Below, piece by piece: positions 10,977 through 23,004 of a stretch of 64,000 bases of DNA. Origin of the DNA: Topomyia yanbarensis (lineage: Eukaryota > Arthropoda > Insecta > Diptera > Culicidae); contig NC_080671.1 in assembly GCF_030247195.1 (NCBI RefSeq), forward strand, positions 207,662,045-207,726,044, written 5' to 3'. Made by a program: the position numbers and the translations under genes. Numbering within the stretch: the first letter of the stretch is position 1; each line of letters opens with the position of its first letter. The notes below the pieces were generated by a model, which did not search any database, was not told the DNA's origin, and saw only the letters and a program-made list of their open reading frames with translations.

Positions 10977-13115
10977 CCTTTCTCATATAAAGAAAGGCTA
11001 TGCAATCACTGTAAAAATCGACTTTTTAACCGAGGCCCGGAGGGCTGAGTGTCATACACCATTCGATTCAGTTCGTCGAGATCGGCAAATGTCTGTGTGT
11101 GTATGTATGTGTGCGTGTGAGTGTGTGTGTATGTGTGTGTGTCGTTTAAACTCACACAATTTTCTCAGAGATGGCTGAACCGATTTTCGCAAACTTAGTT
11201 TCATCTGAAAGGTATAACACTCCCATAAACTGCTATTGAATTTTTAGTTGATCCGACTTCCGGTTCCGGAGTTACGGGTTGAAGAGTGCGGTCACACAGC
11301 AAATTCCCATATAAACTGGTATCACCATGATGTTCAAATGATGTAAAATATATTAAAATTGATGTAACATTACTCTAGTTTGCGGGTCTGGATCACTAAT
11401 GATCAATCAAAGCAGCTTTGACCACATTGGCCACCTATGACGGTTCATGACGCCCCCGGGGAACCCGCAAAGTTCCTAAGCTAATATCACACCCATTCCA
11501 CAACAAATTCTCTACCGATTTTTACAAACTTGATTTCAAATGAAAGATACAGTAATGCCATTGACTGCTGCTGAATTTCATTTGGTTCTGACTCTTGCTT
11601 CCGGAGTTACAGGGGTGTTAGTAAGGATACACTGGAATTTCCCATATAAATCGGTACAATCGTAATACCTCAGAGGCTAAAAACTATTGAAATGATCATC
11701 AAATTACTTCTAATCGCAGATCTAGATCACTGATTGCCAATCAAACATTCTTTGAATATATTGTCCACTATCTACGATTCCGGAAGTCCGGAATTCCGGG
11801 CACATTCCACAATTAAAGTCACATCGGTTCATCGGTGATGACTGAACCGATTTTCTCAAACCAAGTCTCAAATGGAAGGCAAAATATGCAGTTGAGTATT
11901 GCGTCGCCTCCCCTCCCCTCCCCGCCTTGCCCTTACACCTCCCTCCTTCATCACTCCCCTCCTCTTTGACCACCCTCACGCCCACATTTCCTTCATCCAC
12001 CCCGTATACCGAAATAAGATGAAGGATTTCTGGCACATCCTCCACTCCCACTCTACTAACCCCCTATTCCCTACAAGTTCAAACCCATTCCACCAACCTT
12101 TCCAAATTATAATCACATGAAGATAACATTGAACTCATGCTTATTAAGCTAATTAAATATTATTCTTTTGCCTTTCTTTTACAGAAAGGTTATGCAATTG
12201 CTCCAAAAACCGACTTTCTAACCGAGGCCCGGAGGGCCGAGTCTTATATAACATTCGACTCAGTTCGCCGAGGTCGCAAAATATCTGTGTGTATGTATGT
12301 GTGTATGTATGTATGTATGTATGAATGTATGTATGTATGTATGTATGTATGTATGTATGTATGTATGTATGTATGTATGTATGTATGTATGTATGTATGT
12401 ATGTATGTATGTATGTATGTATGTATGTATGTATGTATGTATGTATGTATGTATGTATGTATGAATGTATGTATGTGCGTGCGGATTTGTTAACAATGTG
12501 CGGATTTGTTAACAAAATGTACACATCGGTTTCTCGGAGATGGCTGAACCGATTTTTACAAACTAAGATTCAAATGATATTCCCATATTCCCATAGGTTG
12601 CTATTGAATTTCATTTTCAACCGACATCTTGTTCCGGATTACAAGTTGAAGAGTAAGGTTACAAAACAAAATATGTTGATTTGTCCACATCGGTTTCTCG
12701 GAATTTTTTGAACCGATTTTGACAAACTTAAGTTTAAATGAAAGGTCCATCAGCTGCTGTTGATTTTTGTGTGGATCCGAGTTCTGGTTCCTGAATTACA
12801 GGGTGATACGTATGATCACGCAGCAAATCCCGATTCTAACGAATTCTGCGATGAATGTAAAAAGGTGAAATTTTTTCCAAAATGTAAACACAACTGTTGA
12901 ATTTGTAGATCTAGGTCCCCAACATTCAAACCGATACCGCGATGAATGCAAAAAGGTGCTCTTATATATACTTACCAAGTGTAATAAGAATGAAAGACAT
13001 TTCCATAATGTTCTATTGTGCGAACCAGCTATTAAATCATAGTTTGGAGAAATGAGAAAGGCACAATTGCACCTCTAGGTGGATTAAAACAGGTTTTTTT
13101 AAATTATTTAATATA
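10977..13115 (+). repeat. Module repeat, tandem copy 1
   Basis: A type-A half (10977-12130) and a type-B half (12165-13115) each start with CCTTTCTCATATA / CCTTTCTTTTACA, an AAAGGYTATGCAAT box and CCGAGGCCCGGAGGGC. The body is made of degenerate modules containing TGAACCGATTTT, CAAACTTAG, TCAAATGAAAGG, GCTGCTATTGAATTTC and CCGGAGTTACGGGTTG. These recur near 11170, 11512, 11838, 12539 and 12705 (spacing ~330 or ~165 bp). It ends ATGAGAAAGGCACAATTGCA then CCTCTAGGTGGATTAAAACA. No transposase is visible. The first copy lacks ~240 bp present in copy 2 at 16070-16300, with ATTCAAA at the junction. Confidence 0.8.
12289..12480 (+). repeat. (TATG)n microsatellite
   Basis: About 45 near-perfect TATG units with rare interruptions (GAATG, GTGTG). 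It grows out of the TGTGTGTATGTATGTG start that every copy of the module repeat carries at this place. All open frames through it, on both strands, are repeat translations. Confidence 0.97.
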
Positions 13116-13689
13116 TTAATAACCACCTAGTGGGGTTGAAAATCATGAAAATTAAACAAATATGTCGAGTTAGTGGCAAGTTATGGCATATATTTGTATG
13201 CCGAATTAATTAATGCATTCAGATTTTGTATATAAAGTCTCATTCCCATGTTAGGTACGTTAGAGTGAAGAAAAATGCAGAAGGGTGGGGTGAATGTTGA
13301 AAAACTGATCCTTACGTTTTAGATCACACATTTCCGAAATAGTCAATGTTGAAGGCTTTGTATTTTCGAAAAAGTTTCACGACAGAATACAACGCATCTT
13401 TTAGTACAATAATTTTGGTGAATAAGCCTCCAAGAAGTAATTCTGGAGAATATACTTTTCTAAAAATAATTAGAGACTTGGAATCATTAGTAAAGTTATC
13501 ATTATTTTTATAATTGATGGTACAAAAAATCATCAAATTCTCATCAAATTCGATCCTGATGAACTAAAGACAAACAAAAAACAATCATTTTTCTTCTATT
13601 TTCCAAAAAACAGTATGTGGTCTAAGCACATTTGAATTGTTTTATTTTTGATAAATTGCTCAAAATGTCGAAGGTTGTATAGCAAAAAC

Positions 13690-16470
13690 TTTTAGCCTTT
13701 CTCATATAAAGAAAGGCTATGCTATGCCCGGAGGGCCGAGTGTCATACACCATTCGATTCAGTTCGTCGAGATCGGCAAATGTCTGTGTATGTATGTGTG
13801 TGTGGTTGTGTGTGTGTCATTTAAACTCACACAATTTTCTCAGCGATGGCTGAACCGATTTTCGCAAACTTAGTTTCATCTGTAAGGTATAACGCTCCCA
13901 TAAGCTGGTATTGAATTTTTAGTTGATCCGACTTCCGATTCCGGAGTTACTGGTTGAAGAGTGTGGTCACACAGCAAATTCCCATATAAATTGGTACCAC
14001 CATGATGTTCAAATGATGTAAAACATATTAAAATTAATGTAACATTACTCTAGTTTGCGGGTTTGGATCTCTAATGATCAATTAAAGCAGCTTTGACCAC
14101 ATTGGCCACCTATGACGGTTCATGACGCCCCCGGGGAACCCGCCAAGTTCCTAAGCTAATATCACACCCATTCCCCAACGAATTCTCTACCGATTTATAC
14201 AAACTTGATTTCAAATGAAAGATACAGTAATACCGTTGACTGCTGCTGAATTTCATTCGGTTTTGACTCTTGCTTCCGGAATTATAGGGGTGTTAGTAAG
14301 AATACAGTGGAATTTCCCATATAAATCGGTAAAATCGTAATACCTCAGAGGCTAAAAACTATTGAAATGATCACCAAATTACTTCTAATCGCAAATCTAG
14401 ATCACTGATTGCCAAACATTCTTTGAATATATTGTCCACTATCGACGATTCCGGAAGTCCGGAATTCCGGGCATATTCCACAATTAAAGTCACATCGGTT
14501 CTTCGGTGATGACTGAACCGATTTTCTCAAACCAAGTCTCAAATGGAAGGCAAAACATGCAGTTGAGTATTGCGTAGCCGCCCCTCCCCTCCCCGCCTTG
14601 CCCTTACACTTCCCTCCTTCATCACTCCCCTCCCCTTGGACCACCCTCACGCCCGCATTTCCTTCATCCACCCCGTATACCGAAATAAGATGAAGGATTT
14701 CTGACGCATCCTCCACTCCCACTCTACTAACCCCCATTCCCTCCACTTTCAAACCCATTCCACCAACATTTCAAAATATAATCACATGAAGATAACATTG
14801 AACTCATGCTGATTAAGCTAATTTAATATTATTCTTTTGCCTTTCTCATATAGAAAGGTTATGCAATTGCTCCAAAAACCGACTTTCTAACCGAGGCCCG
14901 GAGGGCCGAGTCTTATATAACATTCGACTCAGTTCGCCGAGATCGCAAAATATCTGTGTGTATGTATGTGTGTATGTATGTATGTATGTATGTGTGTATG
15001 TATGTATGTATGTGTGTATGTATGTATGTATGTGTGTATGTATGTATGTATGTGTGTATGTATGTATGTATGTATGTATGTATGTATGTATGTATGTATG
15101 TATGTATGTATGTATGTATGTATGTATGTATGTATGTATGTATGTATGTATGCATGTATGTATGTATGTATGCATGTATGTATGTATGTATGTATGTATG
15201 TATGTATGTATGTATGTATGTATGTATGTATGTATGTATGTATGTATGTATGTATGTATGTATGTATGTATGTATGTATGTATGTATGTATGTATGTATG
15301 TATGTATGTATGTATGTATGTATGTATGTATGTATGTATGTATGTATGTATGTATGTATGTATGTATGTATGTATGTATGTATGTATGTATGTATGTATG
15401 TATGTATGTATGTATGTATGTATGTATGTATGTATGTATGTATGTATGTATGTATGTACGTATGTATGTACGTATGTATGTACGTATGTATGTACGTATG
15501 TATGTACGTATGTATGTACGTATGTATGTACGTATGTATGTACGTATGTATGTACGTATGTATGTACGTATGTATGTACGTATGTATGTACGTATGTATG
15601 TACGTATGTATGTACGTATGTATGTACGTATGTATGTACGTATGTATGTATGTATGTGTGTGTATGTGCGGATTTGTTAACAAAATGTCCACATCGGTTT
15701 CTCGGAGATGGCTGAACCGATTTTTACAAACTAAGATTCAAATGATATTCCCATATTCCCATAGGTTGCTATTGAATTTCATTTTCAACCGACATCTTGT
15801 TCCGGATTACAAGTTGAAGAGTATGGTTACAAAACAAAATTTGTTGATTTGTCCACATCGGTTTCTCGGAATTTTCTAAACCGATTTGGCAAACTTGATT
15901 TAAAATGAATGGTCCATCAGCTGCTGTTGAATTTTGTGTGGATCCGAGTTCTGGTTCTTGAATTACGATCACGCAGCAAATCCCGATTCTAACGAATTCT
16001 GCGATGAATGTAAAAAGGTGATTTTTTTTCCAAAATGTAAACACAACTGTTGAATTTGTAGATCTAGGTCACCAACAGATATTCAAAGCCTCTTTGGCCA
16101 CACTGGCCACCATCGACGGATCCGGAAGCATCCAAATTCAGAATAACGGTTATATTGGTTAAAATAGCTAGACCGATTTGATCAACTTAGTCTTAAATGA
16201 AAGGTGTTGCGTCGTCGGAAACTGATATTAAATTCCATCTCCATCCGACTTCCGGCTCCGGAGTTACGGGTTGTAGAGTGCGATCACATAGAAAACTCCG
16301 ATTCAAACCGATACCGCGATGAATGCAAAAAGGTGCTCTTATATATACTTACCAAGTGTAATAAGAATGAAAGACATTTCCGTAATGTTATATTGTGCGA
16401 ACCAGCTATTAAATCATAGTTTGTAGAAATGAGAAAGGCACAATTGCACCTCTAGGTGGATTAAAACAGG
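13690..16470 (+). repeat. Module repeat, tandem copy 2
   Basis: A near-identical direct duplicate of copy 1: A half 13690-14830 and B half 14840-16470, including the C-rich stretch (14580-14720 versus 11905-12050) and the TATG microsatellite. The B half retains one full extra module (16070-16310) deleted from copy 1, and its microsatellite is about four times longer. The spacer 13116-13689 between the copies is unique AT-rich DNA with no gene. Confidence 0.8.
14953..15668 (+). repeat. (TATG)n microsatellite with a 12-bp higher-order block
   Basis: About 700 bp of TATG units. Early GTGTGTATG interruptions recur every 24 bp (14970-15050). After a long pure stretch, a regular TACG substitution appears every third unit between about 15457 and 15645. 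The open frames here are artefacts of the repeat. Confidence 0.97.
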
Positions 16471-16685
16471 TTTTTTTTATATAACTCATACCCCTTTTAC
16501 CGTGGCTATACACTTTCTTCAACAAAATTACGCCCATTTATTCGGCTCAACTATTTGAAGTGTTCTCTATACTTTCAAAAATTTGTAGATACCCAGTTTT
16601 GAAGAAAAACTAATGAAAAACACCAAAGAAAACACTTTTTACTAAGTTTTAATGGCTCAGCCGCTCTTATACTTCAATATTTGTA

Positions 16686-16925
16686 CAGTCGTGATTCGCT
16701 GGTTGGACACTTTTTAACTGGACCGCTTTTTAGTTGGACCTCCGCTAGCTAGACCATTGTCCAACTAAAAAGCATCTGAACGTCAGAATCTCGTGTCAAA
16801 TTTACTTTGACAATCAATCTGACAATATTTAGAGGTATGAACAGATGCATTTACACTGCCAACATCTCCTTTGGAGAGTTTTTGACATTTGTCAGTCGGT
16901 CCAACTAGCGAATCAAATTCGCTAA
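16686..16925 (+). mobile_element. pogo/mariner-like MITE, copy 1 (right end lost)
   Basis: Starts CAGTCGTGATTCGCTGGTTG after a TA dinucleotide and follows the 17762 copy closely through GGACACTTTTTAACTGGACC and GACATTTGTCAGTCGGTCC. It stops at AATTCGCTAATATAG, so the right terminal repeat is missing. Confidence 0.8.
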
Positions 16926-17759
16926 TATAGCGGTGTTGCTATATTTATAGGAAAATATTATCACTACTTTTGACAAATAAAATTTGTATCGTTAAATGAG
17001 TAAAAATGATTAAAATGAACAGAAATTAAGTGGCAAAGTAGAACAAGTATCTACCATACATTCGCCGTATACGTGGTTGATTAACTTTAACAAAAATACG
17101 ACAACAACCAAACTGTAATCAAATTTTTTCAGAAAATTGCTTCATCAATCCTTATGACACACCCGGGACCATTCATAAACCTCGTAGACCGAAATTTGAG
17201 ATTTTTTATGCATCCGGCTTAAGTGTCGTTTACATGATCTGTCAGTCTTCCGTTATCGGTACAGCATGTCAATAATTAGTTACATGCAGTTCTTAGACTA
17301 TCAGCACCGGGCGTGGGTATAAGCAACTTACTAACCGTCATCATAACACGACACCGCACCGGCGGTTGGTAAACAGGTTGGGAAATGGAAACTTATCGTT
17401 TCTGTTTACAGCGAGTGTCTATATTTGGTAACTTCTTCCAACCGACGCCAACGTTGCTATTCGCAGAAAGGAGGCAAAACAAAGGAAAATGTAAAAAATA
17501 GGATCTCGCGATAAATGTTATGCAGAAGTGTTCTGCGTGAATTTTGATTCGACTCGTGAAAGATTTTTATTTTAAATAAAATTATGGATTGAGCTCAATA
17601 AATAAAACTATCGGTTGTGCAGCGCTTAGTTCAAAAACGCTGGATTTAATTGCTAATAGGTACGCATGGCAGGAACCAGATCACACCTGTTACATCATCA
17701 CCATCTCATTTCATACGGTGGTTCATCATATTTTCGAGGGATAATATTGTGTTGTGGTG
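16926..17759. other. Unassigned non-coding DNA
   Basis: AT-rich, with no domain-bearing ORF and no repeat that I can match elsewhere in the window. Confidence 0.5.
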
Positions 17760-17761
17760 TA

Positions 17762-18009
17762 CAGTCGTGATTCGCTGGTTGGACACTTTTTAACTGGACC
17801 GCTTTTTAGTTGAACCTCCGCTAGTTGGACAATTGTCCAACTAAAAAGCTCGTGCCAAATTTACTTGGCAATCAATCTGACAATATTTAGGAAAAAGAAC
17901 AGATGCATTTACACTGCCAACATCTTTGGAGAGTTTTTGACATTTGTCAGTCGGTCCAACTAGCGAATCAAATTCGTTAGGCTGTGGCCCAACCAGCGAA
18001 TCACGACTG
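17762..18009 (+). mobile_element. pogo/mariner-like MITE, copy 2 (complete)
   Basis: A 248-bp element with perfect terminal repeats CAGTCGTGATTCGCTGGTTG, flanked by TA (17760-17761, 18010-18011). Subterminal TTGGAC/GTCCAA words repeat inside. TA duplication and a CAGT start suit a Tc1/mariner-pogo derivative. No coding sequence. Confidence 0.9.
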
Positions 18010-18011
18010 TA

Positions 18012-19019
18012 TACTACCCAAGATCGCTTATTTGCCCCGTTTTCTATGGGATTTCCTATCTTCATGGGACTGACTTGCAATCATAGGCAGTATAGTGAAA
18101 TGCATGAACGTGAATGCACTTGGAATTCAATCCACTTAGTCTGTAAATAAGGGGAGGGCGGGAGTAGACGGGGTTGGGTGGTTGTACTTAACTTATAAAA
18201 ATGATATTTTTAATACATTTCAACATTTCTAATATTGTTTTTAGAAACAGTAACACGAAATGTTAATTAACTTTAAAAATTTATTGTTGGACAATGAAAT
18301 TGCTTGTTTCAAGACGTTTATTATAAATTTACTAGAAGTATTCCGCGTCGAACAATGTGGAAATGTCCTATAATTCTAGGATAGCCACTTTTGTTAATTC
18401 GTTGCAATAGTTTTTGACTTACTCCGACAATTTTATGCAAACTGTGGATACATGAATGTGGATTTGATGACCAATTTGGTAATCAGCGAAATTTGGCACT
18501 ACCCCGCAGGACCGTTGTTTGAAAGCAAAATTCCGTGTTATGTCATTTGCCATACTGATAAATTGGAATCAAATTTATAATTTTTGAGCAATAACTCATT
18601 ATTTGATTCCATCTTTGGAATTACCGTATCGACGACAAAATGTTGAATTCAGTTAATATATATCTGTATTAACTTGCCACAAATTTGTGTGTACCAATTT
18701 GCTCCAGGGTACGCACTTAATGTTTATTTCTTGTAGTAGATGTAGTTGTAGTTAGTATTTCAGCTCCAGCGATACAACCGATTGTAATTAGAATTAGTTG
18801 TGTTATTGGCGCCGGAATACTACACAGTTAAGCTTTTTCGGGAAATCAGCCGGAATACGAATACGAATTAGAACCAACCAGAATTTCCGATTGTACTTTA
18901 CTTTACCCATAGGTGCACGCAAAGTTCATATATCGATTACTGGAAGCCTATTGGCCGATAGTAGCGCCGGCTAGCGGCTACTTGTTGCCAAAGGCCTTGT
19001 TTATGTTATAAAGGCTCGC
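18012..19019. other. Unassigned non-coding DNA
   Basis: AT-rich, with no recognisable gene or repeat. A GTAGTAGATGTAGTTGTAGT stretch lies at 18730-18755. Confidence 0.5.
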
Positions 19020-19415
19020 ACAGAGTGAACCCAAATCTACCTATCGAACTGTCAGATGGCTACCTATCGTGCAAAGTAAACAAATATTCTTCTTTCGGAG
19101 AACAAGCAAGAAATGTATTAGTTAGTTAATATCATGGCGAAATATTTCAATCGTCGAAACAAGACACTGTATTCAGTTTATTATGCTTTTTTTGTAACAA
19201 TGTAAAATAAATTACATAGAATAGTATCAAGAATAAATTGCTATCAGCCACGAAACAGTGGGCTTTCAATTCACTCCATATTAATTTATTGTGTAACTCG
19301 GTTGAAGTCACTCAAAATTACAGCAAAAATTATGGGTGCCAGAAACAAAGAAGATGGTATCATTTTAGGCAGCGTTGCGTATTCCTCTGTACGGGACTCT
19401 ATAATACCACAGGCA
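19020..19415 (+). repeat. Dispersed repeat, second copy of the 5.15-5.51 kb sequence
   Basis: Collinear with 5150-5515 and the better-preserved copy. It contains the ~22-codon open segment MGARNKEDGIILGSVAYSSV. Origin unknown. Confidence 0.6.
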
Positions 19416-19514
19416 CTAATTGTTGTTTGCTTAAAAATGATAGTTATATGTTTTACATACAATCTGAATTGGATGTCATTTATTAATAGTAAAAGTAAAA
19501 TTACTTTTGGTATG

Positions 19515-19750
19515 GGTCAAAATCCACATTGAGGGGAAATTCCGGAGAAACTATTGCTGATTTAGCGCAATTCACAGCAGTCACGAAAGAGTTGACGATA
19601 CTCCTTTTGTTCACGAGCACTAGATGTATTTGGTGAATATTGGTTTGGAACTTCCTCTCAACGTGAATTTTGATAATTGTCTTTTAAGCACAAATCTCCG
19701 ATCAACATGGGGAACGTGCTATTTGAACCAGTCGCTACTGATTCCTGATT
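19515..19750. repeat. Palindromic MITE copy 2, plus a repeat shared with 48.1 kb
   Basis: 19515-19682 pairs GTCAAAATCCACATTGAGGG with ...CCTCTCAACGTGAATTTTGA in inverted orientation, the same family as 4926 and 43460. Immediately after it, CACAAATCTCCGAT through AACCAGTCGCTACTGATTCC (19690-19747) matches 48107-48165 directly. Confidence 0.65.
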
Positions 19751-20241
19751 CTAGTTCTAGGTTATAGTTAGATGAGATATGATTACTATAATAACGTGCT
19801 CCGTGTATCAACCTAGGAAAACAACGCATTTTACGCAAGTTAATATTATTATTGAAGCCACACATAAAATACTATCACTTAATTATTTTTTTTACTGTAT
19901 ACTGTTCTGCCCAAGTTGTACAGTAATGTTTTCATTTCGAATGGTTATAGTCCAGCGTACCAAGTATTCATGAATAAGCCCACTATTCTGCGATTCAAAA
20001 TTGCCTTTGAATATACTTAAAACCCAGATATGTTTACCCGGCTATGCTGTCTACAATATGACCACAGCTGATGGACATTTGGGCTACAAAATTTATGTAA
20101 AAATCAGTGTAAACGTCTATTACCTGGGGTATGGCAGTATTCTCACATACATTAACGCGCAATTTTTCTCCCATCCGAATATATTTGACTGCAGCGTCTG
20201 AAGGACGTACGTCAGATGGTTTCCGTATAATTTGGTAAAAC

Positions 20242-20515
20242 CACAGATAACAGACGTTTAGGCTAGAACAAAATTTCTTCAAAAACCTGTGTAAACTTTC
20301 AAATTGATAAACGTTGGAAATCCGTGTTTCACTATTGCCATCTACACAACTGTTTACTATACGTGTTTGACAGCTGCACTCTAACTGCATTGCATCGATC
20401 ATTGCGCCATCTACAAACGTTTGCCAAACGTGTTTCAGACGTCTGATTTATTCGGAATCTCAGTAGCGGGTATTTACACACGATTCAAATCGAGCCTAAA
20501 CGTCTGTTATCTGTG
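20242..20515. mobile_element. MITE with CACAGATAACAG ends, copy 2
   Basis: The 23-bp TIR beginning CACAGATAACAGACGTTTAG is perfect at both ends, flanked by GTAAAAC on each side (20235-20241, 20516-20522). Its interior matches 5820-6091 closely (TTCTTCAAAAACCTGTGTAA, GTTTGACAGCTGCACTCTAA). Confidence 0.92.
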
Positions 20516-20522
20516 GTAAAAC

Positions 20523-22995
20523 CCAACTTTCTCTGGCTTTTCAATATAGTATTAGTTCCTCTTCAAAGGCTTCGAAATACATAAAAACGAAAGCGTATTC
20601 GAAACTGATCGTATAAACTGTTTCCACAAAACAATCGTTGAGTGGTCGTAAAGGTTCCTTCTCCGCAAGTTTGTTTGTAATATCTAGCAGGAGCTCCTTT
20701 TCATTACACTCCTGATTCAGAGCGGCCGTAGTATGTGCTTCAGACAATAACTTCTGGGTAAACATTAGTTATTAGAATTCGTTGTCCGTTCCGAACCCAT
20801 AACATTTCTTAGAATTTTTATTACATAGAGAATTTTAGCATATTTGAACATAAAAATGTCTTATTCAATTCAATAATACAATGTTTATTGCTTCAAACGG
20901 CAAAATTAATGGTATGAGCATTTTTTCATTGAAACAATAATTAACTTTTAATCTCAATAAACATTTCCAGTTTGAATAATTTTACAATCATTGCAATAAA
21001 ATATTTTTAGAAAAGAGAACGATGTTTGTTACTGAAATGGTTTTATTGAATTCAATAAATAAATGTATTTTCTTTCTAGCAATATTTTTTTCACTGAATA
21101 AAGTCCATATCATTAAAAAAAACGATTATTTTATTGCATGATTGCAAAAAAGTGTAACGTAACTATAATAACAACTACCGGTGTAAAAACAGATTATTAT
21201 TTTGGCAACCTATTTACTAACGACCGGTGCGAAAACGGGTGTCTAAATAAAATATTATCGTTTACCGTAATCAAAAAACACACGCATTTGCTTACGCACC
21301 GGTGCTGATAGTCTTATATATGCGTTTAGAAACAACATCAACCCACTGTGTGTGTGAATGAACATATTGTGCTTGCTGAAATAAATCAGAATATCGGCGC
21401 AACCGATTCGACATTGGCCTCGTGCTTGACACTGCAACTTTGCGTTGTTTTACTTTCAGTGTATAAAGGACGCTGTCACCGCAGACAAATATTGCAGATA
21501 CAAAAACAAGAACCAATATATATGTTGACGTTACACTTCTTCAATCTTGGTGTTTTATAAACAAATGCTATTAGTTCCAACGTAAACTAAACAAAAAACT
21601 ATTAATGTATTTATAGCGGTAAGCTTGAAGCTAGTTGGTACCGCCACACGGTACTATCTTTGATTTTAGGCCTGAGTTTAGTCCGGTCTGAGACGTTAGT
21701 ACCTGTCACCGCAGAAATGGCTGCATCCTGAAGCCAAATGAAAACAGTGTAAAGGGGCGCCATTATTCCTCTTGCATACATCTCAATAATTTGAATCAAC
21801 TTTTCGATCTTTATATGCAATATTATGGCCCACGTTGCACACAAACCATATGAGGGCAAGTAAGCAAGTTTTATCCCATATGAGAAACAGGTATAGTTTT
21901 AAATGTCTTTTTTTATATTCTTTATCGTCCTATCCATAAGGTGCTCATTTAAAAATGCCATGTCGAAGAGTTATATTGCAAGTTAGCAGAAGTCCAATCA
22001 TTTCGAAACAAACCGTAGAACGAAATTTTATAATTGGATGCAGAGCTGCATTAAATAAAAATTGTTTTCGTTTGTTAGTTTACTTATGGCTATCAAAATG
22101 AATGAAGCTGTTTAATTTACCCACAATTTGTTAGTTAGTATAACTAGGGTGACCATATCAGATGAGTAAAAAACCAGGACAGTCGAAAGGGTACTGCATC
22201 CCCCCATCGCCTCTCAATCGACATTGCCTTTTCCGCATGTTTTCGGCAGTTAAAAAGTTCTGGGGTCTGGCAGGCAGAGCTTCGACAGTAAAAAAGTTCT
22301 GGGAGGCAGGAAGGAAGAGCTCGTCTTTCATCGGAATTCGATTCCCGATAACCTTTTTCGGATTTACACAAAGACAGTTCTTGCTACACCACCATCAGCA
22401 AACGTTTCATGCTGAGATGGTCTGTGCAGGACCGGAGAGGAGTTTTCAATACTAAAAACACGACATTGACGTAAATCAGAAACATTAACGATCCCAAGTA
22501 GCTTCCCTGCGCTATGCCTGGCAATCTCCAATGTCAACCATTATCTCTCGATTGGAGAGCTGCAAAACCTACCATTGTTACCAAAAATATCTCCGTTTAA
22601 ACGATTGTTATATGAAAACTGGCGGATAGTTTGGAGTAAATAATATCAGTTTGAGCCCGAGTTTGAAAAAATTGACATCCCTGCGTGAACTTGAAAGAAA
22701 ACAAAATTCAATTCATGTCCGTCGCGATGAATGAAATGTTTGGTTCGTTTCCCTCATCAAACAGAATTTGAGGGATTATTGAGCATTGGGATTATTGCTC
22801 GAAAATGTAGAAGAAGCCAGTTTCTGCCTACAAACTGTCCACATAAAAACAAATAAATGCTTTCGTTGGTGAACTGTTGGTAACTGATTTTGAAATTTCG
22901 CAGTACTGGTTTGAGCCCGACATTCCATACTCCCTGTTATGTAGGATGCTAGACTCGGCGGTTAGTCGCTGTTCAGTGTCCAGGCGTGAAGGCAT
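20523..22995. other. Unassigned DNA, AT-rich repeat and small duplications
   Basis: 20860-21125 is an AT-rich stretch of TTGAAACAATAA-type words resembling 1130-1530 and 42346-42660. ACYACCGGTG / ACGACCGGTGCG words recur at 21174-21230. A ~45-bp imperfect tandem duplication around AAAAAGTTCTGG lies at 22246-22320. No gene recognised. Confidence 0.5.
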
Positions 22996-23004
22996 GGTAA
23001 TCGT

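Larger units (their letters stand above)
10590..16690. repeat. Composite 6.1-kb repeat bracketed by ~145-bp inverted repeats
   Basis: The left arm (10639-10780) and right arm (16479-16622) are inverted copies with only scattered mismatches, covering TAGTTTTTCTTCAAAACTGG, TTTGTTGAAGAAAGTGTATA and AGGGGTATGAGTTAT. Weaker similarity extends outward to about 10590 and 16690 (ATAAGAGCG / CGCTCTTAT). Between the arms lie two direct copies of the module repeat with TATG microsatellites. Either a very large fold-back element, or a MITE that was split by insertion and duplication of another repeat. Confidence 0.6.

Noticed and set aside
14402..14758. 118-codon minus-strand frame (and its copy at 11722-12051)
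   Set aside because: Composition follows the C-rich block of the module repeat. No domain, and it is present in each repeat copy.
14913..15879. Long open frames of repeated Met-Tyr-Val-Cys or Ile-His-Thr-Tyr on both strands
   Set aside because: They are translations of the (TATG)n microsatellite; the same happens at 12137-12711.
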